From: Micrasema longulum
Taxonomy: Eukaryota; Arthropoda; Insecta; Trichoptera; Brachycentridae
NCBI GenBank assembly: GCA_022494885.1
Contig: JAGVSM010000241.1
Coordinates: forward strand, 1-64,000
Reading direction: 5' to 3'
Length of the DNA: 64,000 nucleotides
Within the stretch, counting starts at the first letter, position 1. Every line of letters starts with the position of its first letter. The notes beneath the pieces are model-generated. The model did not search any database. It saw only the letters and a list, made by a program, of their open reading frames with translations, and was not told the DNA's origin. Both the position numbers and the translations under genes were made by a program. Shown in pieces: positions 32,120-41,934 of this stretch.

Positions 32120-32536
32120 GATACTGCGATCGTCCTCTTGTTCGTGTGCGCCGCGTCCTGTCAGGAGATCCCCATCAACCAGGTCCCGGACGCCTTCAAC
32201 CAGGCGGTGGGGCAGGTCACCATCCGCCAGACCCTGGCGCCCGTGGAGCTCAGCGAGGACGAGGCGGGCGTCTTCCGCAAGCTGATCGCCAACCTGCTGT
32301 CCATCGGGATGGCCGTGGAGCCGGAGCAGCTGGCGCTCGACGCCCCGGACGAGGGCGACCTCGCTAAGCTGGCGTCCGCCTCCGACTTCGAGATAAGGAT
32401 CCGGCCCAAGATCGCGGCCAGCGGCGGGTACGCCAAGCCCACGCGGAGCATCACCGCCTCGGAAGGCAAGAAGCTCGAGACGGCGCTTCTGGAAGTCAGG
32501 GAATGGGGATTCAATGTCAAGGCTGAAATCATATAA
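32120..32536 (+). CDS. Small probably secreted protein, terminal exon (unknown family)
   Basis: After the acceptor TTTTCGCAG, 138 codons run open to TAA (32534-32536). The first residues DTAIVLLFVCAASCQE look like the hydrophobic core and cleavage site of a signal peptide (cut after SC), so the start codon is on an upstream exon. The mature part, about 124 residues beginning QEIPINQVPDAF, is acidic in its first half (VELSEDEAG, EPEQLALDAPDEGD). It ends basic/hydrophobic (REWGFNVKAEII) and contains no cysteine. Nearly every third codon base is G or C, unlike all surroundings, and an antisense frame stays open as a result. I do not recognise the family. The strong codon bias supports real expression. 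ATTAAATAG shortly after the stop may serve polyadenylation. Confidence 0.8.
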   Translation, partial: DTAIVLLFVCAASCQEIPINQVPDAFNQAVGQVTIRQTLAPVELSEDEAGVFRKLIANLLSIGMAVEPEQLALDAPDEGDLAKLASASDFEIRIRPKIAASGGYAKPTRSITASEGKKLETALLEVREWGFNVKAEII

Positions 32537-32705
32537 ATGCTTACATCAATGGCGTATAATTAAATAGACAGGTCTTTCTATTTGCCTTCGTTTTCCAGCT
32601 GATCTTATCCGTGATCAGATGTGCGGCTATGCAGAAAATGCTTTATACCCCTTCCCCGCAAAAAGTACAATTTATTACAAAAATATGTAGATAACTAGTT
32701 TATTT

Positions 32706-32882
32706 TTCTTGTTTTGCGTTTTTATGATTTACCCAAATATTTTCATTTTGGAGCTATCTTTTTTGGTTATAAAAAACCATATTAGATTGTCATTAAACAT
32801 GTTATGTTGTGGTAGAGCAGGTTTCGAAGCTCGGACCTCCTGATCCAGAGTCCCTGACTACCCACGGGACCATTACTCATCC
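32706..32882 (-). mobile_element. SINE-C copy, diverged
   Basis: TTATGATTTACCCAAATATT, then GGTTTCGAAGCTCGGACC and CCCACGGGACC, match SINE-C on the minus strand. Confidence 0.7.
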
Positions 32883-33087
32883 AGTTATATTTTAAGTATA
32901 TTATTTTTAATTTTAAACTGTTTTAATAATTACACTTAAAGCCAGTTTCATAGTCATGTCAATGAATTACACAGAAATATGAACTAAGACAATATGTATA
33001 TCTCTTTCCCATGTGAATGTTTGCACGTGTACTGTGATTTCCTACGGATAGTAAGGGAGTAATGTGTCTATTTAGTATACGCTAGTG

Positions 33088-33315
33088 ACTGCCATCACCA
33101 ATTTCCCCGTAGAGGCAGAGAGATGATGGATGCGTCTATCTTTACAGTCATCCATTGTGGTCATTTTTTTCACTTTCATCTTGTCGTACATACCCTTCGG
33201 TTGTCTCTGCTTTTGACCTGACTGAACTAAGTTTATTTGATTGTGTCAAGACTGCCAAGTCTCTTTTACCCATCGTCATCCTGCATTACCATTCACTCTC
33301 GCCATACATATCTTT
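33088..33315 (-). pseudogene. RTE-like LINE 3' end
   Basis: CCCCGTAGAGGCAGAGAGAT, ATCTTGTCGTACATACCC, CTGCTTTTGACCTGACTG and CACTCTCGCCATACATAT parallel 57180-57400. Confidence 0.7.
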
Positions 33316-33509
33316 TTTTTGAAATTACACTCAAACAACTTCATTTTATACATATGTTTGAGAGATATTGCCAATTGTTTAATGTTTTTTAGACTCAAGA
33401 ATAAATGGCTATTTACATGCAAAAATGGGAGTCTCGATTGAGACATAAAAGATGCTAAATGGTCACAATGATTGAAAATATCAACTCAACACAAATTTTG
33501 ATTTATAGG

Positions 33510-34070
33510 GTCATCACTGGAAGCTCTATCCTCCACGATTTTACTTCAACCCGGAGACAAACTTCCTCTCCTGCGGAGCTCTTGTAGATTGGACTCAACA
33601 AACATTATTTTGGTTAAGACAGGTGTTGTTTTTGTTCTTGTAGATGGTGGTCAGTGCCGTATAAGCTCCCGACATCACTGCAACCTGTGTAGATCTATTG
33701 TGACGGGTCCTCGTAAAGTAGTTATTGTCCTCCAAACCCATATCTCTAAAGAGCTCGGTTACTGTGTGGAGGGCAGGTGTTCTCATATTGCTAAATTTCC
33801 CTCTCCAAGCCTAGGTCCACAAAGTATCGGGCTATTAGGCGGATGGTGAGCTATCTAAAATCCTCAGATTTAACCAGTTGTCCCCGAGGATGCGGATTCT
33901 TTTGTGATATAAAACATTACATTCATATAGAATGTGTATAGGTGTTTCCTCATCTGCACTGCAAAACCTACATCTAGAAGTTTCAGAGAGATTAATTCTA
34001 GCGAGGTGTTTATTTAATCTGCAGTGCCCTGATAGGGTTCTAGTGATAATCCCAAGACAATTGTTAGTAA
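33510..34070 (-). pseudogene. LINE C-terminus with zinc knuckle (I/R1/Jockey type)
   Basis: The minus strand reads HLARINLSETSRCRFC, then ADEETPIHILYECN and YHKRIRILG. This is the CCHC-like C-x2-C...E-T-x2-H-x4-C module that ends many insect LINE ORF2s. 33510-33790 continues the same strand into 3' UTR-like sequence. 34071-34639 is AT-rich with nothing recognised. Confidence 0.75.
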
Positions 34071-34639
34071 TAATAATATGTTTGAATTTATTCTATTTTT
34101 AAAAGTAATACCTGTTGAGCTCAATCGATCGACCGAGGTTCGACTCATTAATGGGATTTTTTCTGTGTTGCAACAAATTCATTCAAGCTTAGAGGCTCTA
34201 GTGCACCCAGGCTTCAGATAAAAATGCACTCACTCATTGTGATCTCACCTGGAATAAAACTCGGCCCCTTGCGCGAGGCGAGCCTTTGAGGGTCGTCGTT
34301 TGTTTAAATATAATTGCTTTTTAAAAGTTTGTTTACAAAATGTGTATTCTGCTCAATTTTTATATTAATTTGTATTTGATTTAAAATTGTGACTGATAGT
34401 TTTAAATTTGTTTCTGTTCATTTATAATTAATGCCAAATTGTAATTTGCCAAAGAAATGATTTGAACATTTATAATTTATAATTTTTGTTATATCTTAAG
34501 TATCATTATCTAATACTAATTTAAAACATAATTGTGTACTTAATTATAATTATAACCTATATAAATAATATTAAACTCTAGTGATATGTATGTAACTGTA
34601 TTCACAATTTAACCCGAGTAGTATTATATATAATCAAAC

Positions 34640-35420
34640 CTTCTTTAGAGTGAACATTAGTTTATCTAACAAAAGAAAGCAATAACCTAACTTAACCATA
34701 CAAAACCAAACAATAACCTATTTGGATTAAACATAACTAAACAATAACCTAACCCGACCACACAAAACTGAACCGAAGCATATAATACTTAGGTATAACA
34801 TTTATTTAACATAACTCAACTAAACTGCGCTATTTGTGACAAAATTCTTTCAAAACAATAAGACAAATTTCTACAAACATTTACATTATGCTGTGAAATT
34901 TATTCCTTCTCGGATCGTGTAACTAAACAAAATTATTGCCAGCTAATTTAACTAAACAAAACTAGAATGTAAGTTAAGCAAACTCAACGCAACTTAATAG
35001 TAACCTAACTAAACAAAACAAAACAATAACTCAATCTATCCGTACATAAGTGAACAGTAACCTAGTTGGACTCAACAAAATTAAACAATAGCTTAATCTT
35101 TTTCTATAAAAGTAAACAGTCTCATTTGACAAAAAAAAACTAACCACACAAAACCAAATCGAAGCATAAAAGTAATTTGACTCAACAAAACTAGAAAGTA
35201 ACCTTAACAAACCCAACGCAACGAATAGTGATCAAACAAAACTAAATGATAACCCAATCTATCAATATAAAAGTGAACAGTAATCTAGTTGGACTCGACA
35301 AAACTAAACAATAACCTAATTCAAAGTATACAGTAACCTCATTAGATTCAACAAAACGAAACAATAACTTAACTCAACTGCACAAAACTGAACCTCAGGT
35401 AACCCTCAAAACTAGAATAA
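34640..35420 (+). repeat. A/C-rich strand-asymmetric degenerate tandem region
   Basis: The plus strand is dominated by A and C with few G, built from words like AACAATAACCTAA, ACTCAACAAAACTA and AAGTGAACAGTAACCTAGTT. Two long units align with an offset of about 229 bp (ACTAGAATGTAAGTTAAGC at 34961 and CTAGAAAGTAACCTTAAC at 35191; CAATCTATC at 35031 and 35259). The CCTAA core recalls the insect telomere repeat, but it is never in short tandem, so this is not a telomere tract. Confidence 0.75.
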
Positions 35421-35689
35421 TTTCAAATAACCAAACATCAGTAACTTAGTACCTTTGTAATAACTATTAATTATAAATACCCAAAAACATTGTACTCAAT
35501 ATAAGTTATAAGCGAGGGGTTTGTTTTATTTTATCATCATAACAAGCTCGACAGCCCCGGGTGGGCCTCCTCCCCGGCTCCTCCTCCCCGGCGCCGTGTT
35601 TCATCCCTCAACACAAAATGGTGAAGTCAATGAACTTTATCCACTGATGCGAACTTGGGTAGGATTTTAACTTTGTTTATTACTATACA
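35421..35689. other. No gene; short GC-rich patch
   Basis: CCCCGGGTGGGCCTCCTCCC and CCCCGGCGCCGTG at about 35555-35605 stand out from AT-rich flanks. No frame or motif could be tied to them. Confidence 0.4.
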
Positions 35690-35760
35690 TAAACAGAGGT
35701 CGAGAATATACAAGTGTAGGCATTTGCAGAGCCTATGATCTGTCCTCGGCTAGAACCGGA
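35690..35760 (-). repeat. Satellite S fragment
   Basis: ACAGAGGTCGAGAATATACA and GCAGAGCCTATGATCTGTCC match the AGAGATGAAG...GGGCTTATGACCTGTC segment. Confidence 0.6.
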
Positions 35761-36155
35761 CCTACCATATGTTATTTAAAACAGTTATTCTTCGGAACCA
35801 GCTGAAACAGTTTTTAACTGTTACTGTAAAGACAGAACTAGTCGGGATAGTAAAATCAAATGTTTCTAAAAATAACAATTTTAAAGGTACACGGGCAAAA
35901 CCGCGGCTACCCCTCCCTTCGTGGAAACAATAATTGACTCCTGATATGTGAAACTGTTTCATAAATAACAGTTTTGAGCAGCGTGGATCGTAACAAGTAA
36001 CAGTTTTAATTTCTTTAAGAAACTGTTGTAGCATTTGCTTGTACTACATTTTTTGCCCACGCAGCACTTAGCTGTTTATGAAACAGTTTAATTTGTGAAA
36101 CGGTAGCTGTTACTTCTATTTCTTTTAAATAACCGAAACGTTCATCTCTGCTACC
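35761..36155 (-). mobile_element. hAT-like MITE (family D), longest copy
   Basis: The right terminus AATAACCGAAACGTTCATCTCTGC is the inverse of the 719-kb-side copy's start. The interior repeats AAACAGTT/AACTGTT many times in both orientations, so it can fold extensively. Confidence 0.55.
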
Positions 36156-36294
36156 CCTGCATCATCAGGGATGGTATTCTGAATCTTCTCTACCCCCTAG
36201 AGAGTAATTTATTTGGGGATTTTTATTTTTTGAATGTGACGACACTTTGCTTCATATGATGGCCACACTGATGATTAAATGTCAAATGATATTG

Positions 36295-36735
36295 TGGGGA
36301 CCAGAGAGTGAGAGACGAGGATAATAATAATAATAATGTTTGGATAATTTATATAGCGCCATTTTTGTGAAAATCACCTCAAGGGCGCTGTACAATAAAT
36401 AAATATCCCAACACGTCTTGCAGCCACAGAGCGCATGGACGGTTGGGATTCTAGTTCCTCGTCTCCAATTATGATATATTACAATTATGATATATGAGCT
36501 AGATAACAGAACGTCTTGCAGCTACAGAGCGCATGGACGGTTGAAATTCTAGACCTCATTTACTAAATTTAGAAGTGTTGTTGTCTATGGCCACAGTGCC
36601 CAATGGACCTATATAAGGGCGCGTAACACGTCACTCGCCCTTCTCTGTCTTCACCAGTATTCAAATACACTCTAAAATATTATCTGTGTAATCTTTGTAT
36701 TTTCGTGTAATAAACCAAAAATTGTAAGTAACTTG
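36295..36735 (+). mobile_element. Possible solo LTR with inserted LINE end
   Basis: It begins TGTGGGGACCAGAGAG. Near its end it has CCTATATAAGGGCGCG (TATA box, 36610-36617), then TCACTCGCCC and GTAATAAACC (polyA signal 36709-36714). TATA to AATAAA spacing of about 100 bp is usual for an insect LTR. LINE-like sequence lies within it (36320-36590). The 3' boundary and target duplication are not defined. Confidence 0.45.
36320..36590 (-). repeat. L2-like LINE 3' UTR and (AAT)n tail
   Basis: Minus strand: GCGCCCTTGAGGTGATTTTC, AAAATGGCGCTATATAAATT and then (ATT)n at 36320-36340. Upstream (to 36560) are two copies of CGTCCATGCGCTCTGTGGCT/AGCT-GCAAGACG about 105 bp apart. The same 3' end occurs at 46855-46920, where it follows an L2-like ORF. 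Confidence 0.8.
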
Positions 36736-37085
36736 AATTATTTTATTTATTTATTCCTTGAGGTTAAATTATGTTTTTCATGAACTAACAAATAGCTACT
36801 TTCAAGTAGAGTACAATAATAATACCTCTACAATATATAAAACTTTTTAAGAAATGGAAAAAAACACAATTCACAATTCAATTCAACCTAATTAAGTGTT
36901 TTGGGTGATGCTCAAGGTCGCAATAATGCTCTAAATAAAAATATTCGTATACGGTTTCACGTGTCCGTATATCAGTGTTGGCTATAAATGAAGCAAAGTT
37001 TAGATGCATGCAAAAAATAAAAATCCCCAAATTGGTCACCCTCTAGACTCCAGGGGATAGATAGAAAAGATTCAGAATACCACTC

Positions 37086-37207
37086 CAGGGGTGATATTCC
37101 AAACGCTCTCGCGGCCGCAGAAAACTCTTTTATCTCGTGTGAGTTTTGAATGTAAATACACGAGATAAAAGTGTTTTCTACGGCGGAGAGCGGTTCAGAA
37201 TAGCACC
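37086..37207. mobile_element. MITE-J hairpin
   Basis: GTGATATTCCAAACGCTCTC and CTTTTATCTCGTGT are mirrored by ACACGAGATAAAAGTG and GAGAGCGGTTCAGAATAGCA, with arms of about 50 bp. A partial sister is at 48400-48545. Confidence 0.8.
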
Positions 37208-37612
37208 CCAGGGCCGCGATTATAAACGGCTATCTTCATCGGTATATACTGAGACGGTATAAATTAATATCGATATTTATGTACGAAAGTTTTTTTTTTT
37301 AGATAAAGAAATATTTGCGTTCTTATGATTTACCCAAATATTTAATTATGAAGTCCATTTTCAACGAGTTGTAAATAACTCACTATTAGAAAATGGGAAT
37401 CAAGTTGGGGTAGAGTGGGATTCGAACCGCGGACTTTTGATCCGTGAGTCCGAGACACTAGCCACAGGACCACAACCCGAAAGTGTGTATATTTGTATAA
37501 AAATTCAAAGTATCTTCGTCGGTAACCGGAATACGAACATTTTTAGGAAATTTATTCAATTTTATAAACAGAAAACTTAATTTCACTTTGTAGATAAAAT
37601 TGAAGATGAATT
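37208..37612 (-). mobile_element. MITE-H copy, split by SINE-C
   Basis: Outer parts GGGCCGCGATTATAAACGGC and AACAGAAAACTTAATTTCAC/TAAAATTGAAGATGA are the reverse complement of MITE-H (40974-41214). SINE-C lies between them. Confidence 0.7.
37289..37482 (-). mobile_element. SINE-C full-length copy
   Basis: Starts (minus) TCGGGTTGTGGTCCTGTGGC, has the B box GGTTCGAATCCCAC and ends in an A tail (T-run at 37289-37300). CGAAAG on both sides may be a short target duplication. Confidence 0.85.
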
Positions 37613-38199
37613 TTAACTTCCCGTCAGAGTACTTACCTACCCAGGGTGTGTATAAAGGTTTGGCGATTATTCAAGATTTTGATTCTTATTTTTTCTGCAA
37701 AATAGCACCCCCGGGACCCGGGATCCGAGACAGGAAAGGGAAGAGCTTTACTCGTGAAAAGATGCTATTATTTCTAAAATACACTTGTATCGGGCGTCCC
37801 TCCGCCCCTCGTGGTACCCGGTGTTTCCTGTGACTGCTTACTTTAGTATTTACAATAATTTATGGTCTCGTAAAGCTGCCCGTAGGACGGACATCATAGT
37901 TGTTAGCGGAGAGCGGAGACAGCGGGTCGCCCGAAGCAGGAAACTGCAACAATAGGATTATAACGACTGACATCTTGTTTGTGTTTGTGTTTGTGTGACG
38001 GGAAGTTTCTAAAGCCGCCGCCATTGTTGTCGTCTGACAGTCGGAAAGATTCCGTCAACCGCGGCCCGCGAACTGGAAATAGGAACATTCAAATGTCGAA
38101 TTCGATCAGTCAAAAATAGCCACTTTTATGCATTCAATTCACCGCCAGCGAAGCGTAGGGCACTGCATCGGTTCTCCGATTGCAGCGTAGGGTCGATTT
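37613..38199. other. No gene recognised
   Basis: Contains ACCCCCGGGACCCGGGATCC at about 37705 and (GTGTTT)n at about 37977. GTAGGGCACTGCATCGGTTC at 38155 is a short SINE-A tail match. No coding motif. Confidence 0.35.
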
Positions 38200-38500
38200 C
38201 ATACGATGGTCAAAATTACTGACAAAATCAAGCGAGGAGTTCTGCGTTGGTTTTGTGACATGTACGTACAGGAAATGGACGACTTACAATATTCACATAC
38301 CGAGAAAGACATGTCGTGATTAAATCCGACGAATATTTAAACATTTAAGTGTCAAATGTAGGAAAAATCGGCGTGCTTGCGTGAGGAGATGTATGAATGT
38401 AGAAGAAGCGAGGTCCCTATGCGTGGACAGCGTGATACGGTGTTCTATGTTCTCCGCTTACTCCCACGAGGAAACGGCCTGATGGTTTGTTTGATTTTTG
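38200..38500 (+). pseudogene. RTE-like LINE 3' end
   Basis: CAAAATCAAGCGAGGAGTTC, AATCGGCGTGCTTGCGTGAG and GTAGAAGAAGCGAGGTCCC parallel 47955-48240, with large deletions. Confidence 0.65.
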
Positions 38501-38654
38501 TCTTAACTAAAACGGTTAAAGAAACGAATAAGCAAAGACAAATAAATATTCTCGAGAAACATCAAAGGATCCAGGTTGATGATTGTAGATAGAATAAATT
38601 TATCAAATATTATTTATTCATTCGTTGATCAGTAAAGTTATTTAATTTACAACC

Positions 38655-38890
38655 AACATTATTCAGATCCTGATGTTCGTTAAAAAGTTCGATAATTCTG
38701 GGTAGACGAATGAAATATACATAATATGTAAACGAAAAAAAAGCGAAATACTAATAGTTAATTTTGGAGTACCACAGGGATCTATTTTGCGTCCACTATA
38801 ATATGTATATATAATATTATATGAATGACTTATCACTGTACAATTTTGAAGGAAAACGTTTGCCGACGACATAGGACTATTTAACAAAAA
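38655..38890 (+). pseudogene. LINE RT palm fragment
   Basis: Encodes ILIVNFGVPQGSILRPL, a gap, then KTFADDIGLFNKNR. It is the same family as 19430-19745. It lacks the Tyr before ADD (FADD) and has stops. Confidence 0.75.
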
Positions 38891-39859
38891 TCGAAATAAA
38901 TATGCGTATTTTATAGGCCCAAAAATTTTTCATTCTTTTTTTACTTTCAAAATTTTCCTTCTTTTAAAAAACACGCACTATCCTGGATTCAAACTAAAGA
39001 TATGAACTCTTTTTTTCTATGATGTATTTTGTTGCCCTTTAATAATAAGGAATATTTTTATGTTTTTTAAAAATATTTTTTATTTCCTTTTTACTAGAAA
39101 ATTATCCTTAATTACTAGAAAAAAAAATACAATAGAATCTTTTACATAATATTTTGTTTTCTCTTTCTTATGTTACGGAAAAATATTTTAACTGTCCATT
39201 ATTTATTATAGGAGCAAAAATTCATTAACATTTTCTTGTATACCCACGAACAGGCTATGCCTTTGTGGTATTTTTGTTTACTATTTTTACTTTTAATATG
39301 TATTTCATTGCTTTGTAATAATCCTTTTTTTGTAATACTCTGTTTTACCTCTTATGTATATTGTAAAAAAACAAAAAAAAAATGTAGGACATTCCTTCAT
39401 ACGAGTATTTAATAAATTTTGTGATTTTTGTTTCAAAACTGTATTTTTGCTTATGACGAGAGTTGTCCTTCCCTGCAAACTGCGTCCTAATTCCTAATAT
39501 GGGCCTAATAGAGAATACAATAAAATGTTGTACAAACATAACAAATAGAGCCCCGTAATATAATATGGACAATATGGACAAAATGGACGCGGATTCTTTC
39601 AAACTCAGAGCGGAAACGTCGCCCTAAAGGTTTATTGGTCAAGTATTTTGACTAAATATTAAATTTGTTTACATATTAATACTTCTTAAAAACTCCCCCG
39701 GCATTTCAAAAAACCGATTCTTCAATCGGTCCGCATGTAGCGCAAACCATCAATTGCTTGACTAAGTTTTATCAATACTTTATATTACTATACAAATATT
39801 TCACTAAATATTAGTAAATAATTGTATGTAACAACTTACGGACTTTTTTATGTCTATCT
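38891..39859. other. AT-rich, no gene; weak MITE relic
   Basis: Long T/A-rich stretch. Around 39645-39860, ACTAAATATT, CAAATATTT and CTTACGGACTTTTTTATGTC resemble the hairpin MITE at 44430-44640, but the arms are diverged. Confidence 0.35.
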
Positions 39860-40235
39860 AAATTTGGTAAATAGGGTCTAGGTCTCCAACCGTCCATGCG
39901 TTTAGTAGCTGCAAGACGTGTTCTAATCTTACTATTTTTTATTTAAAAAATTTTTTCAAATACACTACACTTCATTATCAATTTAAAATAGTGTAAATGA
40001 GGGCTTGATTATGCTTGATTATATTAATATCACCGTTTATGCGCTCTGTAGCTGCAAGACGTGCTGTTATCAAGCTCATGTCTGTTATAAATGAAATAGA
40101 TCTTAGTGGAAAACGAGGAACTAGAATCCTAACCGTCCATGCGCTCTGTAGCTGCAAGACTTGCCGTAATTAAGCTTATATCTGTTATAATTGAAATAGA
40201 CCTTAATTGGAAATGTGACACTAGAATCTCAACCG
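39860..40235 (+). repeat. L2-like LINE 3' UTR, tandem ~110-bp units
   Basis: Four units contain CGTCCATGCGCTCTGTAGCT (or variants: GTCCATGCGTTTAGTAGC, GTTTATGCGCTCTGTAGC, CGCCCATC), spaced by TGTTATAAATGAAATAGA and GGAACTAGAATCCTAACC. The terminal AAAATGGCGC tail seen at 36320 and 56430 is missing. Confidence 0.75.
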
Positions 40236-40470
40236 CCCATCACCGGTGAAGTAGAACGAGGACAACCGAGAAAGACTTGGTACGATCGGAGAAACCAAAA
40301 TATTAAGTCTGGTCATGCTAAAAGCGGACAAAACCGAATAGCATGTGTGACAAGTTGCACGAATCTGACAGAAGCTAGGAATGTATGTCAGGATAGGCTT
40401 GTGTGGCGGTCCATCCTTTCTGCCAACCCCTACAGGAAAATAGCGTGATGGCAGTGGTAGTTATGACATG
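40236..40470 (+). pseudogene. RTE-like LINE C-terminus
   Basis: Encodes EVERGQPRKTWYDRR (the GxPRKTW motif), then NLTEARNVCQDRLVWRSILS and ANPYRK, and ends GCGTGATGG. It is the cleanest copy of this C-terminus apart from 47540-48300. Confidence 0.8.
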
Positions 40471-40574
40471 GGAAAAACTTTTTTAAATATAAAAAAATCA
40501 TGATATGAATGAACCTTTGCCTAATTTATTGCCACAAAATTTCACTGAAATTTATAACGGTTTATCTAAAAAAG

Positions 40575-40735
40575 CGTCTGCCTTCGTGGTGTAGTGGTCA
40601 AGACGCTTGACTCACGCACGGAAGGTTCCGGGTTCGATTCCCGGTGAGAACACAAAAATAAAATGTGATTTTTCTCAAGCCTGGGTGTTCTGCGATGTAA
40701 TTCACTACCAAAAAATGTATATTTTTTTTAGATTC
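40575..40735 (+). mobile_element. SINE-B copy
   Basis: The A box is in GTGGTGTAGTGGTCAAGACG and the B box in TTCCGGGTTCGATTCCCGGT. The B-specific body AAAATGTGATTTTTCTCAAG and GCGATGTAATTCACTA follows. Same family as 17795-17958. Confidence 0.87.
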
Positions 40736-40839
40736 GTTATTTTACATTACATATTAATAATTTAATCTCCTTTTGAATATTAATCATAAAAATGGGGAAA
40801 ATAAGAAAAAGGATAAAAAAAAATTGAAGCCCACAATGA

Positions 40840-41345
40840 TGCGGCCTCCGGTGTAGTGGTCAGCGCGTTTGCAGACAATGGCATGGCAGGCCATGCAAGA
40901 GGTCTCGGGTTCGATTACCGACATGATTGATGTGAAATATTTATTTAAAAAAATATATTTCATAATCTCAGGACCCCGATTACAATTGGCAGTTGACATT
41001 TATCTTTTTAAAAATTTTATCCACAAAGTAAAATTAAGTTTTCTGTACGAAAATCAGAATATGCATTCATGTTCAATTATAGGTAAGATAGATACGAAGA
41101 TACTTTAAACGTTCACGCAAATATACTCATTTTCGTACACAAATATCGGTTTTTCTTTATAGACAGTCGAAGATAACTCTGTTAACTTCCCATTGTAATC
41201 GGGGTGCTGAACTGCCACCTGAAGCGCAAGACTGAGCATCTTACCTTCATGTTACAAAAAATTATAAAGATACGCTGCGATTGGTGTACCAATGCAGTGG
41301 TCTATGCACCCTTAGATGCGGAAAGGGAATGAATAAGAAGAAGTA
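40840..41345 (+). mobile_element. SINE-A, split by MITE-H
   Basis: The head has CCTCCGGTGTAGTGGTCAGC and a B box in CTCGGGTTCGATTACCGAC. An insert of ATGGCATGGCAGGCC lies in the anticodon area. The body continues after the MITE with CTGCCACCTGAAGCGCAAG and GATACGCTGCGATTGGTG. Confidence 0.85.
40974..41214 (+). mobile_element. MITE-H, most complete copy (~241 bp)
   Basis: The termini CCCCGATTACAATTGG and CCATTGTAATCGGGG are inverted. The interior is AAATTAAGTTTTCTGTACG and TACTCATTTTCGTACACAAA. The insertion is inside a SINE-A, so this copy is younger than that SINE. Confidence 0.85.
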
Positions 41346-41539
41346 TTTATGACAAAATTGACAGATTTTAAAAATGCGTATTTACTCTACTGTCTTTAAA
41401 CGACGAAGGCTATCCCTAGATTAGATTCCCTAGTTACTATTTATAGTTACTTTTTTAAAAATATTTTCATTTTATTTTAAATTTCATTGATTAACCCTTA
41501 CATACATACAAACATACATTTAACAAAATATTTTAGCTT

Positions 41540-41934
41540 TGAAAATTCACATTCTACTGTTAATAATTATATTTTTTAAATATTTTGTAAAGGTTGTCCG
41601 AGTCTTTTGTTTAGTTTTGTCTGGTAGTTTATTGTATAATTTCAGTCTATGGTTTATTAGTCTCGAGTCTCGACTGACCTTTTCTCGTTTTAGAAGGTTG
41701 TCTATGATATTTTTTTGATATTTTCGTATCGTGTTCACGTTTACTACAGTTTTTTTCAAGTTTTAATTCTTCGTCTACAATTACATCAGTGGCCAATTTA
41801 TGAATAAATTTTAAGGATTCTAGTTTAAAGAGTAGGTCATATACTAAACTTTAATATTTTATTTTGCTGTCTTTGTAGTCTGTGTATGTCATTTTGATTT
41901 CCTGTTCCCCATAGTAGTTGCATATCAACTTCAA
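41540..41934 (-). pseudogene. LINE ORF end (family 1)
   Basis: Minus strand: VNVNTIRKYQKNIIDNLLKR, RLINHRLKLYNKLPDKTK, TRTTFTKYLKNIIINSRM, then stop. Upstream, 41760-41934 matches the family 1 RT C-terminal region (CTACTATGGGGAACAGG). One frameshift separates them. Confidence 0.75.

Larger units (their letters stand above)
36160..37105. mobile_element. MITE-I copy 2, interrupted
   Basis: The left end GGGATGGTATTCTGAATCTT with TACCCCCTAGAGAGT and the right end CTCCAGGGGATAGATAG with GATTCAGAATACCACTCC are inverted. About 440 bp of other sequence (36295-36735) enters after AATGTCAAATGATAT. The inner block around 36890-36970 is inverted relative to copy 1. Confidence 0.7.

Noticed and set aside
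32161..32532. 123-codon antisense frame over the secreted-protein exon
   Set aside because: It stays open because the sense strand is GC3-saturated; it has no splice or start support.
34640..35420. Interstitial telomere tract (CCTAA)n
   Set aside because: CCTAA occurs often but never in consecutive units; long ~229-bp units explain the region better.
40581..40655. tRNA gene-like sequences with good A and B boxes (also 17015, 17880, 24408, 25050, 56110-56177)
   Set aside because: Each is followed by a family-specific non-tRNA body shared among copies, and the acceptor arms do not pair cleanly. They are SINE heads.
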